Assembly: GCA_029204225.1 (NCBI GenBank)
Contig: CM055108.1
Span: 13,267,955-13,331,954 of the forward strand
Length of the DNA: 64,000 bases
Direction: 5' to 3'
Source: Diphasiastrum complanatum
Lineage: Eukaryota > Streptophyta > Lycopodiopsida > Lycopodiales > Lycopodiaceae
The notes under the pieces are model-generated. The model saw nothing but the letters and a program-made list of their open reading frames with translations, did no database searches and was not told the origin of the DNA. A program made the translations under genes and the position numbers. This document shows, in pieces, positions 12,668 through 23,789 of this stretch. Numbering within the stretch: position 1 is the stretch's first letter; the number at the start of each line of letters is the position of its first letter.

Positions 12668-13637
12668 TGATGGGACAAGGGAGATAGAAGAACGTGAATG
12701 GAGAAGAAAGCAAGAATATTGCGAAACAGCTCTCCCGTTACAATCAGCTATTAGATGCAAAAACAGTCTAATAGAAAGCTTATGCTAAATATAATCACAA
12801 CTTTAAGTGTTCTTATTGCCCAACAGAATCTTAAAAATTAATTCCTACTCACAAAAACAAGTGTATAGTCCACCGAAGAGATTAGAAATGGTTTGTGTGT
12901 GGTATTACTGAAAAATGGATTCAATGTGAAGTTTGGTCTTGAAATAGATGAAAGAGCAGTATGATATCGCAAGTTCCTCAGGCCTCAAAGATGGGCTTTG
13001 TCTAATCAGAAGTGAAGGAGTCGTAGACGTCTGTGTTCTGATCAGAGTGAGTAAACAAGCGCGATCAGACAGTGATAAAGTGCATTCGATCACAACAAAC
13101 ATCCATCTACGTTATACACATATAGAAAAGCATGCTGCTGCTATATTACACTAAAGCACAATAAGATAACAATTACAAACAAAATGACGACATAATTGGG
13201 AGGCTCAAATAATACGTCTCATGGATGGAGTGTCTCAAGTAATCTGTGTTGAGATGATCTTTTTATAGATTGCATCCATGTATTGACTACATTAATTATT
13301 TGTCACCTAACTAGGTAAGCCGTTGTGCTTGGAAGTATATGGCTTTTGTGACAACTATACATACTGTATACTACAAACCCATAGGGAATGTTGACATGGA
13401 TGAGGACGTCACAAATTCTCTCACTTCATATTTTATGTGAAGTGGTTTTCTCTCACTTCACAAATTTTGGAAAGTGGCTGGGAACGTTCCTCGTTTAAAA
13501 TAGATGACCTTCGGCATTTTCTCTCTCTTTGAGATTTTGCAAAAAAGCCGAAGGTTCCCTTAAAAAGATGAAGGTGCTCTCAAAAAGGCAAAGATGTCTT
13601 TGCACCCACGTCTTCCAAGATGTGGGTGTAGGGCCGC
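12668..13637. other. Presumed 5' LTR of the minus-strand gag fossil, then unassigned sequence
   Basis: By position, the LTR of the gag fossil should begin at TGATGGGACAAGG (12668) and run right. I cannot locate its other end. From about 13430 there are repeated CTCTCACTTCA and CCTTCGG/CCGAAGG blocks resembling sequence at 2.5-2.7 kb. At 13638 the sequence switches abruptly to family-2 gag. Confidence 0.35.
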
Positions 13638-14486
13638 AACACAACAAGAACAATTGAGGTATGACAAGAGAGCTAAAAGAGCTCTACACATGATAAAGAT
13701 GAATGTTACCAATGAACTTCTCAAGGAAGTTGGTGAGAGTACTTCATCAAAGAATGCTTGGGATTCATTAAAGAAGCTTTATGAATCCAAGTCTACTTCT
13801 AGATGTTGACTCTAAGAAGACAAATCTTTTAAAGTTTTGAAAAGAATGAAGAGAGTCCAAATACTTTTGTTTTGAGAGTGAAGGCTTTGAATGATGAGTT
13901 ATCTTGCATTGATGAGAGCATTAAGGAAGGAGAGCTTGTTCAAGTTATTCTTAATGGTTTGTTGGATGCTCATGCTAACATTGTACAAAGTCTTGCCAAG
14001 TTTGATTGATCTTCAAGAGATCTTGATCAATGAAGAATATAGGCTTCAAGCAAGAGGTGGATCTACATCAATATCTCAAGTTGGAGAGAAGGCTATGTTC
14101 ATCAAGGAAAAATTCAAGGGCAAAAGCAAAAGCAAGTGGTCTAAAGGACAAGATCAAGAGGTGGCTTCTTCAAATGGCAAAAGGAAAGGTAGGTCAAAGC
14201 TAAAGTGCTTCTATTGTGGCATCAAAGGACACTTTGCAAGTGAGTGCTACAAGAAGAAGAGAGGTCAAGAAGATAAGCAAGGTAATCTTACTCATGATGA
14301 AGATGGTTTGGATGTTCAAAATTCAAATGATGATGCTTTTGTGATGTCTTCATGTATGCTTGCTAATGATGGAGATCTAGATCCATGGTGGATTGATAGT
14401 GGTGCAAGCTCACACGTGACTTTTCACAATGAGTACTTCACTTCTTTGTTGGCACATGAAGATGACAAGAAGGTGATCTACACGAC
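13638..14486 (+). pseudogene. Family-2 copia gag and protease start (element F)
   Basis: Closely matches gag of element D from its codon about 49 on: the conserved ALHMIKMNV...NELLKEVG helix, the ILNGL..A block, a zinc knuckle CFYCGIKGHFASEC near 14210, and the protease motif WWIDSGASSHV near 14390. The first part of gag, the leader and the 5' LTR are missing (5' truncation at 13638). One frameshift lies near 13810 and another near 14000. At 14487 the frame runs into an unrelated inverted LTR fragment, so protease and the first half of integrase are lost. Confidence 0.9.
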
Positions 14487-14820
14487 CAAGATCCAATCCA
14501 TATCTCTGATCTTTGGTTACAAAGAGGAGCAAACCAACAATCCTGCCAATGTAGAAAAATCAGCATCTACATACAAAATGAGATGCAAACTCTAAGAGAT
14601 ATTGATCAAACATGAACCAAAACATAAAATATGTTTGATTTTCGTACAATTATAGTACCCTACTATATTTCACATGTGTGGAACCAAAAATAGCAATAAA
14701 TAACCATTCTACACATAAGATTGCAAGACAACATCATGAGAGTGCACCAATGAGTAGTAGAACCCAGAGAGAACCATGCATAATGATGAAATGAGAGATA
14801 AAAGAGAGAAGATGTGTCTT
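14487..14820 (-). repeat. Family-2 LTR fragment, minus orientation
   Basis: Aligns by eye with 17685-18015 of the solo LTR further right (same ATCCAATCC...TCTTTGGTTACAA start, then the CACATGTGTGG site and the GTGCACCAATGAGTAG block). It lacks the first two dozen bases of the LTR and stops in the middle at the GA-rich block. The left junction shares AAGATC-like bases with the interrupted protease region, compatible with a microhomology join instead of normal integration. Confidence 0.8.
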
Positions 14821-14885
14821 GTGAAAAATTGCCTACATTGGCAAATCTAGCCATGTAGAATATTGTACATTTTGTCAATATTGGT

Positions 14886-15511
14886 TGTTGGTTACTTGAA
14901 TGGCCAAAGTGCCACTTTTACATACACACCTAAAGTAGGATAACCACGAGTCAAGAGGAGTGGTTGTGTCCATTTGGTAGTGATTCCTACTTTGTAGGAT
15001 CTAGACCATGATTTATGATGAGATTTGTACCTATCATGCACCTACCAAGCATGACTCTTGGATCTAGGCTAGGGTTTTCATATTAGGGCAAGAAAGTGGA
15101 GTCTACTTCCTTATTACATGCTGGATTTTCACCTAACTTTGCAAAGGAAGTGTGTTTTACTATGTATTCCCATTCTCCATAGTGAGAAGATATAAACTTT
15201 TTGGAGCCTCAAGGAGAAACTTGAGTTTCCTCTCATTGTATGGTGATTACTCTTGATTTTCAATGAAACCCAGCTTTGGAACTTTGTAAACACTGTCTAC
15301 AGGCCGTATTGCGGCCTTATTTCCACACGTGTGGAGTTGGATTATACCAATTGATCAATGCTTTGATTGTCTCTACTTGTTTCCTATCAAGCTGCTAAAC
15401 TAGATCTTGTTTTCTGATGACTAGTTTCTGATAGATTGTTTAACAAGCATACAATCACCTTGTGGATCATTCAAAGATCCATTTATGGTCCTTAGTACTG
15501 TACTTTTCACA
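14886..15511 (+). repeat. LTR of a fourth copia family (family 5), 5' LTR
   Basis: Begins around a TGTTGGTTACTTG sequence and ends in TTTTCACA immediately before a perfect primer site. It contains a TATAAA box at 15191-15196 and a CCACACGTGTGG palindrome around 15324-15333, about 130 bp downstream of the box. The start is inferred from the TG rule and could be off by a few bases; no target duplication was found. Confidence 0.7.
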
Positions 15512-15524
15512 TGGTATCAGAGCC
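15512..15524 (+). promoter_or_regulatory. Primer-binding site (initiator Met tRNA)
   Basis: TGGTATCAGAGCC directly follows the LTR terminal CA; this is the canonical plant copia minus-strand primer site. Confidence 0.9.
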
Positions 15525-16196
15525 AATTACAAGGCCATTGATCTGTGTTTGAATCTAATCCAGTTTTAGTAGCTTTTGGTGCAAAAAGCTAGTATTGGAA
15601 GGGCAAGCTGGTATGTAGGTTTGGTGAGGGGATTTGATCCCAAACTTTTTCAGGATCAAAATCTGTACTGTTCACACGTGTGGGCATCTCTGAACCATCA
15701 TTTAATAACCCATATTCATTGGATCATAGAAAATTCATCTGGTGTCAGTTTGATGTAATTTTTGGTGCAAATCCTAGGATAAGCTACCAAGATCACTTGC
15801 CATTGATTAGTTTTGAATTTGTTTCATGAAAACTAATTAATCTAGGCTGATTTCAGACCTTCTTAAAGTGGAAACCAGGTCTTGAAAGTACATCAAAGTG
15901 AATGAGAGAGATAGAGTCAGTTTTTGTCCAAGAATAGCCAAGATTGGCAAGATTTGCTTGAGAGTAGTTTTCATCTCATCTTATCTTCATTCCAGCTTTG
16001 TGAGGGAGTGATAGAACTGTGATTACAAATCCATTTGCTGGATTAGAAGTCAACATTTGAGTGAAACACTGCAAGTTAGAAACCTTTGTGAGTTTCAGGT
16101 CCAAACAAATCTATATCTTGTGTGTAGAATCTTGCTAGTAAGATGGGATCAGTGGGAGCCTACCTTCTAGAAGCTAGTGAGAGGTTAAATTCTACC
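15525..16196 (+). pseudogene. Family-5 leader and truncated gag start
   Basis: About 615 bp of non-coding leader (with a second CACACGTGTG at 15673-15682) is followed by an ATG at 16142 encoding AYLLEASERLN, the hallmark N terminus of Gag in all families of this window. After about 18 codons the sequence switches to an unrelated inverted segment, so nothing else of this element survives here. Confidence 0.75.
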
Positions 16197-17130
16197 AAGA
16201 ATGAGCCTCCATCTCCATTTTGCCACAAGAAACCATCAAACCTTGGAAATCCATGAGTAGGTGAGTACATAAATGATTCAAATCTAACACTACATGACTC
16301 CATAAAACAAGTAGGTTGCACTAGTCCATCTTCAAGATCTACTTGACACAAGAAAATGACCATGAATTCACCAAAAATTGACAATCTCCAAACATCGGCA
16401 TCAAGTAGCTCAACACTTGAGAACTTGATCATGGATGAGTGATATAATGAACCATTAGTTTCATTTCCATCAGCAAAACCAGCCAAGAATGCTAGTACAA
16501 CTCCAACAATAAGATATTGCAAGACAATGTAGCTAGTTTGTCCATATCTTGACAATTTGCACACATCCACATGAAATAGTTCAAACATGAGATAAAACAA
16601 GTAAAGTAAACTTCAACAACACTTTGCCGATCCTTTGACCTTACTTGAGTCTTCAATAAGTTGCAAAAATAGATCCATAATATCTTTGCCAAATAACCTT
16701 CCTTTGATGTTCTTGACTAGCTCCAAATTGCCAACTTCCTTTTTGCCTTGTTAAAGCCCTTTGAGACCAACCTCTTGATCTTCCTCTTGACCATCAAAGT
16801 CATGGAAAAAACTTTGTTTTCCAGATCCATTACTTGCTTTTTCAGTATGAAAACCATGAGAACTATTATCCACTTGCATAGCATCATCTACACAAGAAAA
16901 TTCTCCAAAACATGTGAGTATAGCAAAGTGAGTCACTTCCACTTGCTTACCTTTCTCTTGATCATCAAAGATATCAAAGATATGAATAACTTTAGACCTG
17001 AACCTCTGGAAATACTCATTCTCAAACATATGATCTAGATCCAACAAGACCTCATCAATGCTTGATGTCGAATTTCCACAAAGGTTAGTGAAAACAATAT
17101 CACCAATGTCACCATCATAAATCAACATGA
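16197..17130 (-). pseudogene. Captured 'X' segment, inverted copy (unknown protein)
   Basis: On the minus strand this is clearly homologous to the segment that replaces RT in element D (32605-33672): shared stretches include EVGNLELVK, FHVDVCKLSRYG, FSSVELL, WRLSIFGEFMVIFLCQVDLE, DGFLWQ. The longest open pieces are 16160-16600 and 16751-17128; a TGA near 16620 and a shift separate them. It extends further upstream than the other copies (acidic, with LLDLDHMFENEYFQRFRSK and a KGKQVEVTHFA stretch). I recognise no domain. The many amino-acid-changing differences from D give no sign of selection. It lies in reverse between a truncated gag and a forward integrase piece. Confidence 0.6.
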
Positions 17131-17186
17131 AGTAGAGTAGGTGAAGATGAGTATCAAACCTAATAAATCCAACCTATTAAACTGAA

Positions 17187-17660
17187 GTGTATGATGTCTT
17201 TGTTAAGTTTAAGAATGCAAGGGCGAACCCATTTTCCACAAGGATCAAGTGCTTAAGGAGTGAATGGTGGAGAGTACATATCTACCAAGTTGAAGGCTTT
17301 TTGTGATGAGCATGGGATCAAGAGGGAGTACACAACTCCAAGGACACCACAACAAAATGGAGTGGCTGAGAGGAATAATAGGACTTTATGTGAAAGTGCC
17401 AAAGCCATGAGGTTAAGTGTTAATCTTCCAAAATCATTTTGGGATCAAACTTTCTTGTCTGCTAACTTTCTAGGCAATAGGTGGTCGAGTGCTATATTGG
17501 ATGGACGAACACCTTTTGAGATGCTGTTCAAGATGAGGCCGAGTGTCAACTTTCTTAAAACTTTTGGATGTATGTGCTATGTCAATATAAGTCTTGATGA
17601 TAGGACAAAGGAGGATCCATCTTCAAGGAAAGGTATATTTGTTGGATATAGTGAGGTGAG
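17187..17660 (+). pseudogene. Family-2 integrase core fragment (element F)
   Basis: Resumes family-2 Pol at the VYDVF(V)KFKNA stretch and continues with NGGEY (the second catalytic aspartate precedes it but its GD context is altered), TPRTPQQNGVAERNNRTLC carrying the catalytic glutamate, and LGNRWSSAILDGRTPFEMLF. Relative to element D about 590 bp between protease and this point are missing and replaced by foreign DNA. The frame ends at the solo LTR insertion. Integrase would join cDNA to the genome; this copy is dead. Confidence 0.88.
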
Positions 17661-18305
17661 TGTGAAGGATTTCAGATCATTCAAGATCCAATCCATGTCC
17701 CTGATCTTTGGTTACAATAAGGAGCAAACCAGCAATCTTGCCAATGTAGAAAAATTAGCATCTACATACAAAATGAGATGCAGACTCTAAGAGATACTGA
17801 TCAAACATGAAACAAAACATAAAAGAAGGTTTTTTTCCATAAAATTATAGTACCCTACTGTATTTCACACATCTGGATCCAAAAATAGCAATAAATGACC
17901 ATTCTACACATAGAATTGCAAGATAACATCATGAGAGTGCACCAATGAGTAGTAGAACCCAAAGAGAACCATGTATAATGATGAAATGAGAGAGAGAAGA
18001 GAGAAGATGTGTCTCTCCATGAGTTACATCCTTTTATAGAGTGTCCAAACCCTATTTAGCCATTTGGCTTTCCCTCCAAAATGTAATCCCTACTATTTTT
18101 GGGTCTAGATATTCAATGTACCCAAGTTCAAATTTGAATCTCTCGCAAACTCGACTACCAACTTTCTCACACTTTCAGAAAGTGTTTATTGAATGTGTTT
18201 TAAACTAATATGACTTCAAAAAGTTTATCTCCAAGTCTAGAATGAGTTTTGGCCTCTTATTGACAATTTACCAAAATATGACTAAACTAGTTGAAATCTC
18301 TCATA
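17661..18305 (-). repeat. Solo LTR, family 2, with GTGAG target duplication
   Basis: A 645-bp LTR in minus orientation beginning TGTGAAGGATTTC and ending CTCTCATA (terminal CA mutated to TA), flanked by GTGAG at 17656-17660 and 18306-18310. The uninterrupted site is visible in element D at about 32201-32215, confirming insertion. A lone LTR with a perfect duplication indicates integration of a full element followed by LTR-LTR recombination. It keeps a CT/GA-rich block and a TATA-like box. Confidence 0.92.
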
Positions 18306-18310
18306 GTGAG

Positions 18311-18614
18311 TAAAGCCTAGAAGGTTTACATTCCTACTACTAATAAGGTGATTATTGGTAGAGATGTCATTTTTTATGAGAGGAATATTCCAAAGGTGTC
18401 TTCAAGTGATGATGTTGTGGATGGATCTAACATTCTTGATGTTGATATAAAGGATCCTACTTTAGATGGTGATGATGAAGGACCTTCATCAAGTCAAAAG
18501 CCAAGGATAACATCATGAGAAAGACAAACACCTTCAAGGCTCACATATGATGCAAAAGGTAAGCAAGTGGAAGTGACTCATTTTGCATTTCTCACATATT
18601 TTGGTGGATCTTCT
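18311..18614 (+). pseudogene. Integrase C-terminal linker of element F
   Basis: Continues the interrupted integrase after the solo LTR: KVYIP-like, RDVIF (as DVIFYE), DDEGPSSSQKPR, PSRLTYDAKGKQVE, matching element D up to KGKQV. There is one in-frame TGA near 18517. After KGKQV the sequence switches to the X segment (VTHFAFLTYFGGSSC), so the join lies earlier in Pol than in element D. It is cut by the next solo LTR. Confidence 0.85.
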
Positions 18615-19397
18615 TGTTAAAATTAGAAAAACAAATCATATTGATTTCTTGGCTTGTTACAAATGTTGTACCATGCAAGTGTGTAGCTCATAAATGCAAA
18701 ATGCCAAGTTTGGCCTACATATAACTCGAGCTACATGGTTATGTAATGTCCAGAACTTGCATATAGCTTGTAGACATAGATTTGGCAAAGTCATGCTTGT
18801 AGAAACTCGTGGCAATTCACATGCATTAATTATAAGTGATCCATAGTGACATGCAAGGCATGCACAAAGTGTGATGGACACATGCATGATGACTCGTACT
18901 TTGTTAGTTAGAACTAGTACACTTGTAAAAAGTTGGTAGAATTTCATGCATGGCAAGTGACAACTGTCACATAGACTCTAGATGTCACTTTAGTTGTCAT
19001 TTTGGAATGAATGGATGTGGTTCTACCTCGAGATACCTCAAACTCCATAAATATGTGTAGCTCTCCTCACAATCAATGATGAAGAACCAAAATTTTGTAG
19101 CTACCTCATGCCATTTTGGATCTAAACTATTTTTTTTGTTATCTCTCTAGCTTTCTCTCTCTAGCTCGTGTTGAAGCTAATGCTAATACACTGAAATCTT
19201 GTACTCTTATTCATTCTTTGATTCATTGCTATCATATTCTGAGGCTTAGCATGCTAGATTGTGGTTAAGCCATTTCTTCTAAACGAGATCTTGCTAAACA
19301 ATCTAGAATCAGGTTATTGTGCTAATCACAAAGCTTAATCAAGATCAATCATACTTGTGGACATTCCCCACACGTGTGAATTCTAGAAATTTTGTCA
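18615..19397 (+). repeat. Solo LTR, family 3, with CTTCT target duplication
   Basis: A 783-bp LTR beginning TGTTAAAATTAG and ending GAAATTTTGTCA, with CTTCT at 18610-18614 and 19398-19402. It matches the 5' LTR of element E (22239-22994) along its length, including the ATGCAAGGCATGCACAAAGTG block, the CTACCTCGAG block, and CACACGTGTG at 19369-19378. Insertion happened inside the X segment of element F, whose reading frame continues on the other side. Confidence 0.93.
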
Positions 19398-19402
19398 CTT
19401 CT

Positions 19403-19860
19403 TGTGTAGATGATGGTATGAAAGTAGATGGATGTTTTCATGGTTTTCCAGAAACTAATGGACCTGGAAAAGAGAACTTAGGCAATGACTTTGATGGTCA
19501 AGTGGAAGATCAAGAGGTTGATCTCAAAAGGCTTCAACAAGTCAAAAGGGAAGTTGGCAATCTGAAGCTAGTCAAGAGCTCAAAGGAGAGTCAATTGGCA
19601 AAGATGTTATGGATCTATGCTATAATTTCTCAGAGAGTTCAAAGTTGATAGCATGGAGAAATCATTTCATTTACATTCTATTGGGTTCTTCATGTTCTAT
19701 TCACATCTTGACATCTACAATTGATGTAAGAAATAGTGAAGCATCCCAAGTGGATACTATTCTCTATATCAATTGTGAAAGCTACTTTAGAACCTTGGAA
19801 AGGAGTCTATACCTATGATGGAGATCATTCTAAAGTTGGATCAAAGTTCTATGGTTAATT
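19403..19860 (+). pseudogene. Captured 'X' segment, internally deleted copy in element F
   Basis: Starts with VDDGMKVDGC and DFDGQVEDQEVDLK, homologous to the X segment in D and the inverted copy, then after about 200 bp jumps over roughly 530 bp of the D version and resumes at SSKLIAWRNHFIYIL and DVRNSEASQVDTILYIN. It ends at the polypurine tract; there is no RNase H between it and the 3' LTR, unlike element D. Stops and a frameshift are present. The role of X is unknown. Confidence 0.7.
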
Positions 19861-19887
19861 TTATGCTAAAACTAGTTGAAGAGGGAG

Positions 19888-20646
<759 letters not shown>

Positions 20647-20730
20647 AAGCTTGATTCACAAACTTGACTATTTTTTTATAGACAACCAATCAATAGCAAA
20701 GATTAGATTGTGATTTGCTTCAAGAACATG

Positions 20731-20835
<105 letters not shown>

Positions 20836-20869
20836 GACTGGCTATAGGTTGGAGGCAAGTGTCAACGAG

Positions 20870-20997
20870 GGAGAGATTTCACACACGTGGACCTAATAAA
20901 CCATAAATCAAAGCATTCTATACACAAGATTGCAAGATACCATCACTATAGTGCACCAATGGATAGATGAACCCAAGAGAACTCATGTATGAGCATG

Positions 20998-21093
<96 letters not shown>

Positions 21094-21345
21094 ATGTTCT
21101 AACAGGTCCATGCCTCATTAATGAACTTGGTTTCCCTCCATATAAACTTCTACATCAAAAACCCTACTACAATATGAACTAGATTCAATGTATCTAGCAT
21201 TCAAATTTGAATGTGCCCAAACTTGACCTTCTATTTATTCTCACTTTCTAAAAGTGGTAATTCAAAAATATTTAGACTAAAATAACTTTGAAATGTCTAT
21301 CTCTGAGTCTAAAATGCAAATTGGCCTAAATTGCCAAATAAACTT
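20870..21345 (-). repeat. Family-2-like LTR fragment, minus orientation
   Basis: Has the landmarks of the family-2 LTR in reverse: an ACACACGTGGACC site, TTCTATACACAAGATTGCAAGATA, GTGCACCAATGG, GAACCCAAGAGAACTCATG, the expanded GA tract, TTTCCCTCC, and the AAAGTGGTAATTC block. Both ends are truncated. It is closer to the 6.4-7.2 kb copy than to the solo LTR. Confidence 0.75.
21002..21089. repeat. (GA)n microsatellite, 44 units
   Basis: Uninterrupted GA array at the same LTR position as the CT array at 20199, on the opposite strand. Confidence 0.99.
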
Positions 21346-22238
21346 CCCTAGCTTTAAGTTGTGAGGATAGAACTTGAATAAGGGAGGAAGAATGTTGTAC
21401 CCACGTTTGCACTGATCTCAAATTAATTATCTCATAAGGAGGTCAGTAGGCCTACCTCAACCCATAAATCAATTATAATTATGAGGGGTTGGGGCCCTCA
21501 TGGTATTAAAGTCATAATTGGTCAGAGGCCTAAAACTATAGATGGTGGATTGGTATGGAACTAATAGTGACTCATAGGGGAAATGGATGAGGTGGCCCAA
21601 TTAGGCTTCTGATGTGTCAAGTGAGTGGTCACAGTTCACTCCTAGTTGAGGAGGAGCATTGGAGGATATAAGTATACCCATAGGCCTCCCATGGAGGAAG
21701 AGCTAGATATGGTGATGGTACCTATTAGAGTGATATCTTTCTCCTATCAGGCATTGGTTGGTCCATAGCTTGAGGGCTAGATCCATTTGATCTAGGTTTG
21801 GTTCGAAGGTTTGTTCACAATTCGATTTCCTTTGGTTTTAAATGTTTAGCATCCTAGTCTTTGATCCTTGGTGGAGGTCTTGAAAGTGCACAATCAAAAC
21901 ACAATCACCTCTATTCTAAAAAAAACTAGGTATCCCAAAGAATCCACAACAACCCACCCAAAATCTAACCAAGAATCCTACGACAAGAATGATCCACCTG
22001 AGGAGAACCCCTCCTCATTGTAGGTGCCCTCCCTACATGCTCTCTCTCCTCCATGGAATAGTTATGACGAGTTCCCACTCTTATGGATTCAAAACGTCCT
22101 AACCTCAAGCTTAACAAATACCATATCTAAATTTGTATAGTGAGCTGCTTGAGACTTTCTCAATTACTGTCAAAGTTTTTCTACCCTGTGACAAAGGCTG
22201 GTTTAGTCCATAACTTAACAAAGGCCTTGGGCAAGGTA
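21346..22238. other. Non-coding; possible polypurine tract and LTR start of another element
   Basis: No coding frame. At about 21380-21394 the sequence AAGGGAGGAAGAA is followed by TGTTGTACCC, which looks like a polypurine tract plus LTR start of an unidentified LTR element (Ty3-like layout is possible). No end or duplication was found. Confidence 0.3.
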
Positions 22239-22994
22239 TGTTGAAATTGAAAAATAATCTATCTTGACTTTAGGCTTGCTACAAACTTTGTACTATGCAA
22301 GTATGTTGTTTCATAAATGTATGGATTTGTCATATCTAGTCGGTTGAATACAACTTGCATATAGATTGTAGACTTAGAAATAGCAATAATATGCTTGTAG
22401 AAACTCGTGGCATATCACATGCATATATTGTAAGTGCCATCCATAGTGACATGCAAGGCATGCACAAAGTGAAATGGACACATGCATGATGATTTGTACA
22501 ATTCTAGTTAGAACTAGGACACTTGCTAAAAGTAGGTAGAGATATATACATGAGATGTGACAAATGTCACTTAGACTCTAGTTTCCAATTTAGATGTCTT
22601 TGAAAGGTGGATGGATGTGGTTCTACCTCGAGCTACCTCAAACTCCATAAATATGTGTAGCTATCCTCATGATTTTTTCTGAAGAACCAAAGCTTTGTAG
22701 CTATTCCATGCCATTTTGGATCTACACCTTTTTGCTTGAATATTTCTATCTTTCTCTCTCTAACTCGTGTTGAGGCTAATGCTCATACACTAGAATCTTG
22801 TACTTTTGCTCATTTGTAGTTCAATGCTATAATTCTTCGATTCTTAGCATGCTAGATTGTGGTTAAGCCATAAGTTCTGTACTAGATCTTGCTATTCAAT
22901 CTAGAATCAGATTATTGTGCTAGTCATAAATCTTAATAAGCTTAATCATTCTTGTGTACCATTCCCACACGTGTGAATTTCGGAAATTTTGTCA
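22239..22994 (+). repeat. 5' LTR of element E (family 3)
   Basis: 756 bp, TGTTGAAATTG...GAAATTTTGTCA. It contains an ATAAATA box near 22646 and CACACGTGTG at 22966-22975. It matches the solo LTR at 18615-19397 and the fragment at 42041-42522. Confidence 0.93.
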
Positions 22995-23006
22995 TAGTAT
23001 CAGAGC
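22995..23006 (+). promoter_or_regulatory. Primer-binding site of E (variant)
   Basis: TAGTATCAGAGC follows the LTR end directly; it differs from the canonical TGGTATCAGAGC by G to A at base 2. Confidence 0.85.
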
Positions 23007-23103
23007 CAAATTGAGCTTTGCATGCTAACATCTCTGATTGTACAAGAATTTGAGAGCTAATTCAAGCAAAAAAGCAGTTATACACTTTTTCTTACCTTTC
23101 TTT

Positions 23104-23775
23104 TGTAAAAATTACAGCAAATAAGGACCCTAAAACACTTGAAATGATGAGGGAAACAATAGATTATGATCTCATAAGATTAGCACAAGTTGAACCATCA
23201 AAATCCATCAAAAATCTATGCTTGAACCTCACTAAATGGCCCAAATCCTTGAAGAAGGATTCACACGTGTGAAAGTACGGCCTCCCACAGTCTGAGTACT
23301 GTACACCAGACCTACATTCAATCCTATAATCATTAGTACTCAAACAATTATGAACATAGAGAGCAATTGCACCATTATGAGAGAAAAATCATGAAATTGC
23401 TTGATTGATTTTGGTGAGTTATCATCACCTATATATACATGATCCATCACGGTTTTGGGCAGGTATGAGTAGCCCTAAACCTATCCCTAATGCTAATTTT
23501 GGTGGATCTTTCATCCCTACCAGGTTAGGGTTGGAATATTGGAGATCCCTCAACAATGCAAAAATTACCAAAAATAGCTCCTATTTTTTCTCCCTTGTAT
23601 CTAAGCATAATTTGGACTCATTCCAAAGGTTCTAACACTTAGGTCTACTTGAGAACATCCTTATGAATGGAATCCTATGCTATTTGGCACGTGTGACAAG
23701 CCACATCATGACCATCTAACTATTTACAAGTCATATGACCAAAACTAGTCAAGCTAGAATTGTGAATTTTTAACA
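23104..23775 (-). repeat. 3' LTR of element A (family 1)
   Basis: 672 bp, 10 bp shorter than the 682-bp family standard; ends read TGTAAAAATTACAGC and GTGAATTTTTAACA on the plus strand. It contains CACACGTGTG at 23262-23271. Confidence 0.97.
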
Positions 23776-23787
23776 CTCCTCCTCACT
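23776..23787 (-). other. Polypurine tract of A
   Basis: On the minus strand AGTGAGGAGGAG directly precedes the 3' LTR; this is the plus-strand primer. It is identical in C. Confidence 0.85.
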
Positions 23788-23789
23788 AT

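Noticed and set aside
18657-18956. A 99-codon minus-strand ORF
   Set aside because: It lies wholly inside the family-3 solo LTR and is not kept open in the E copy.
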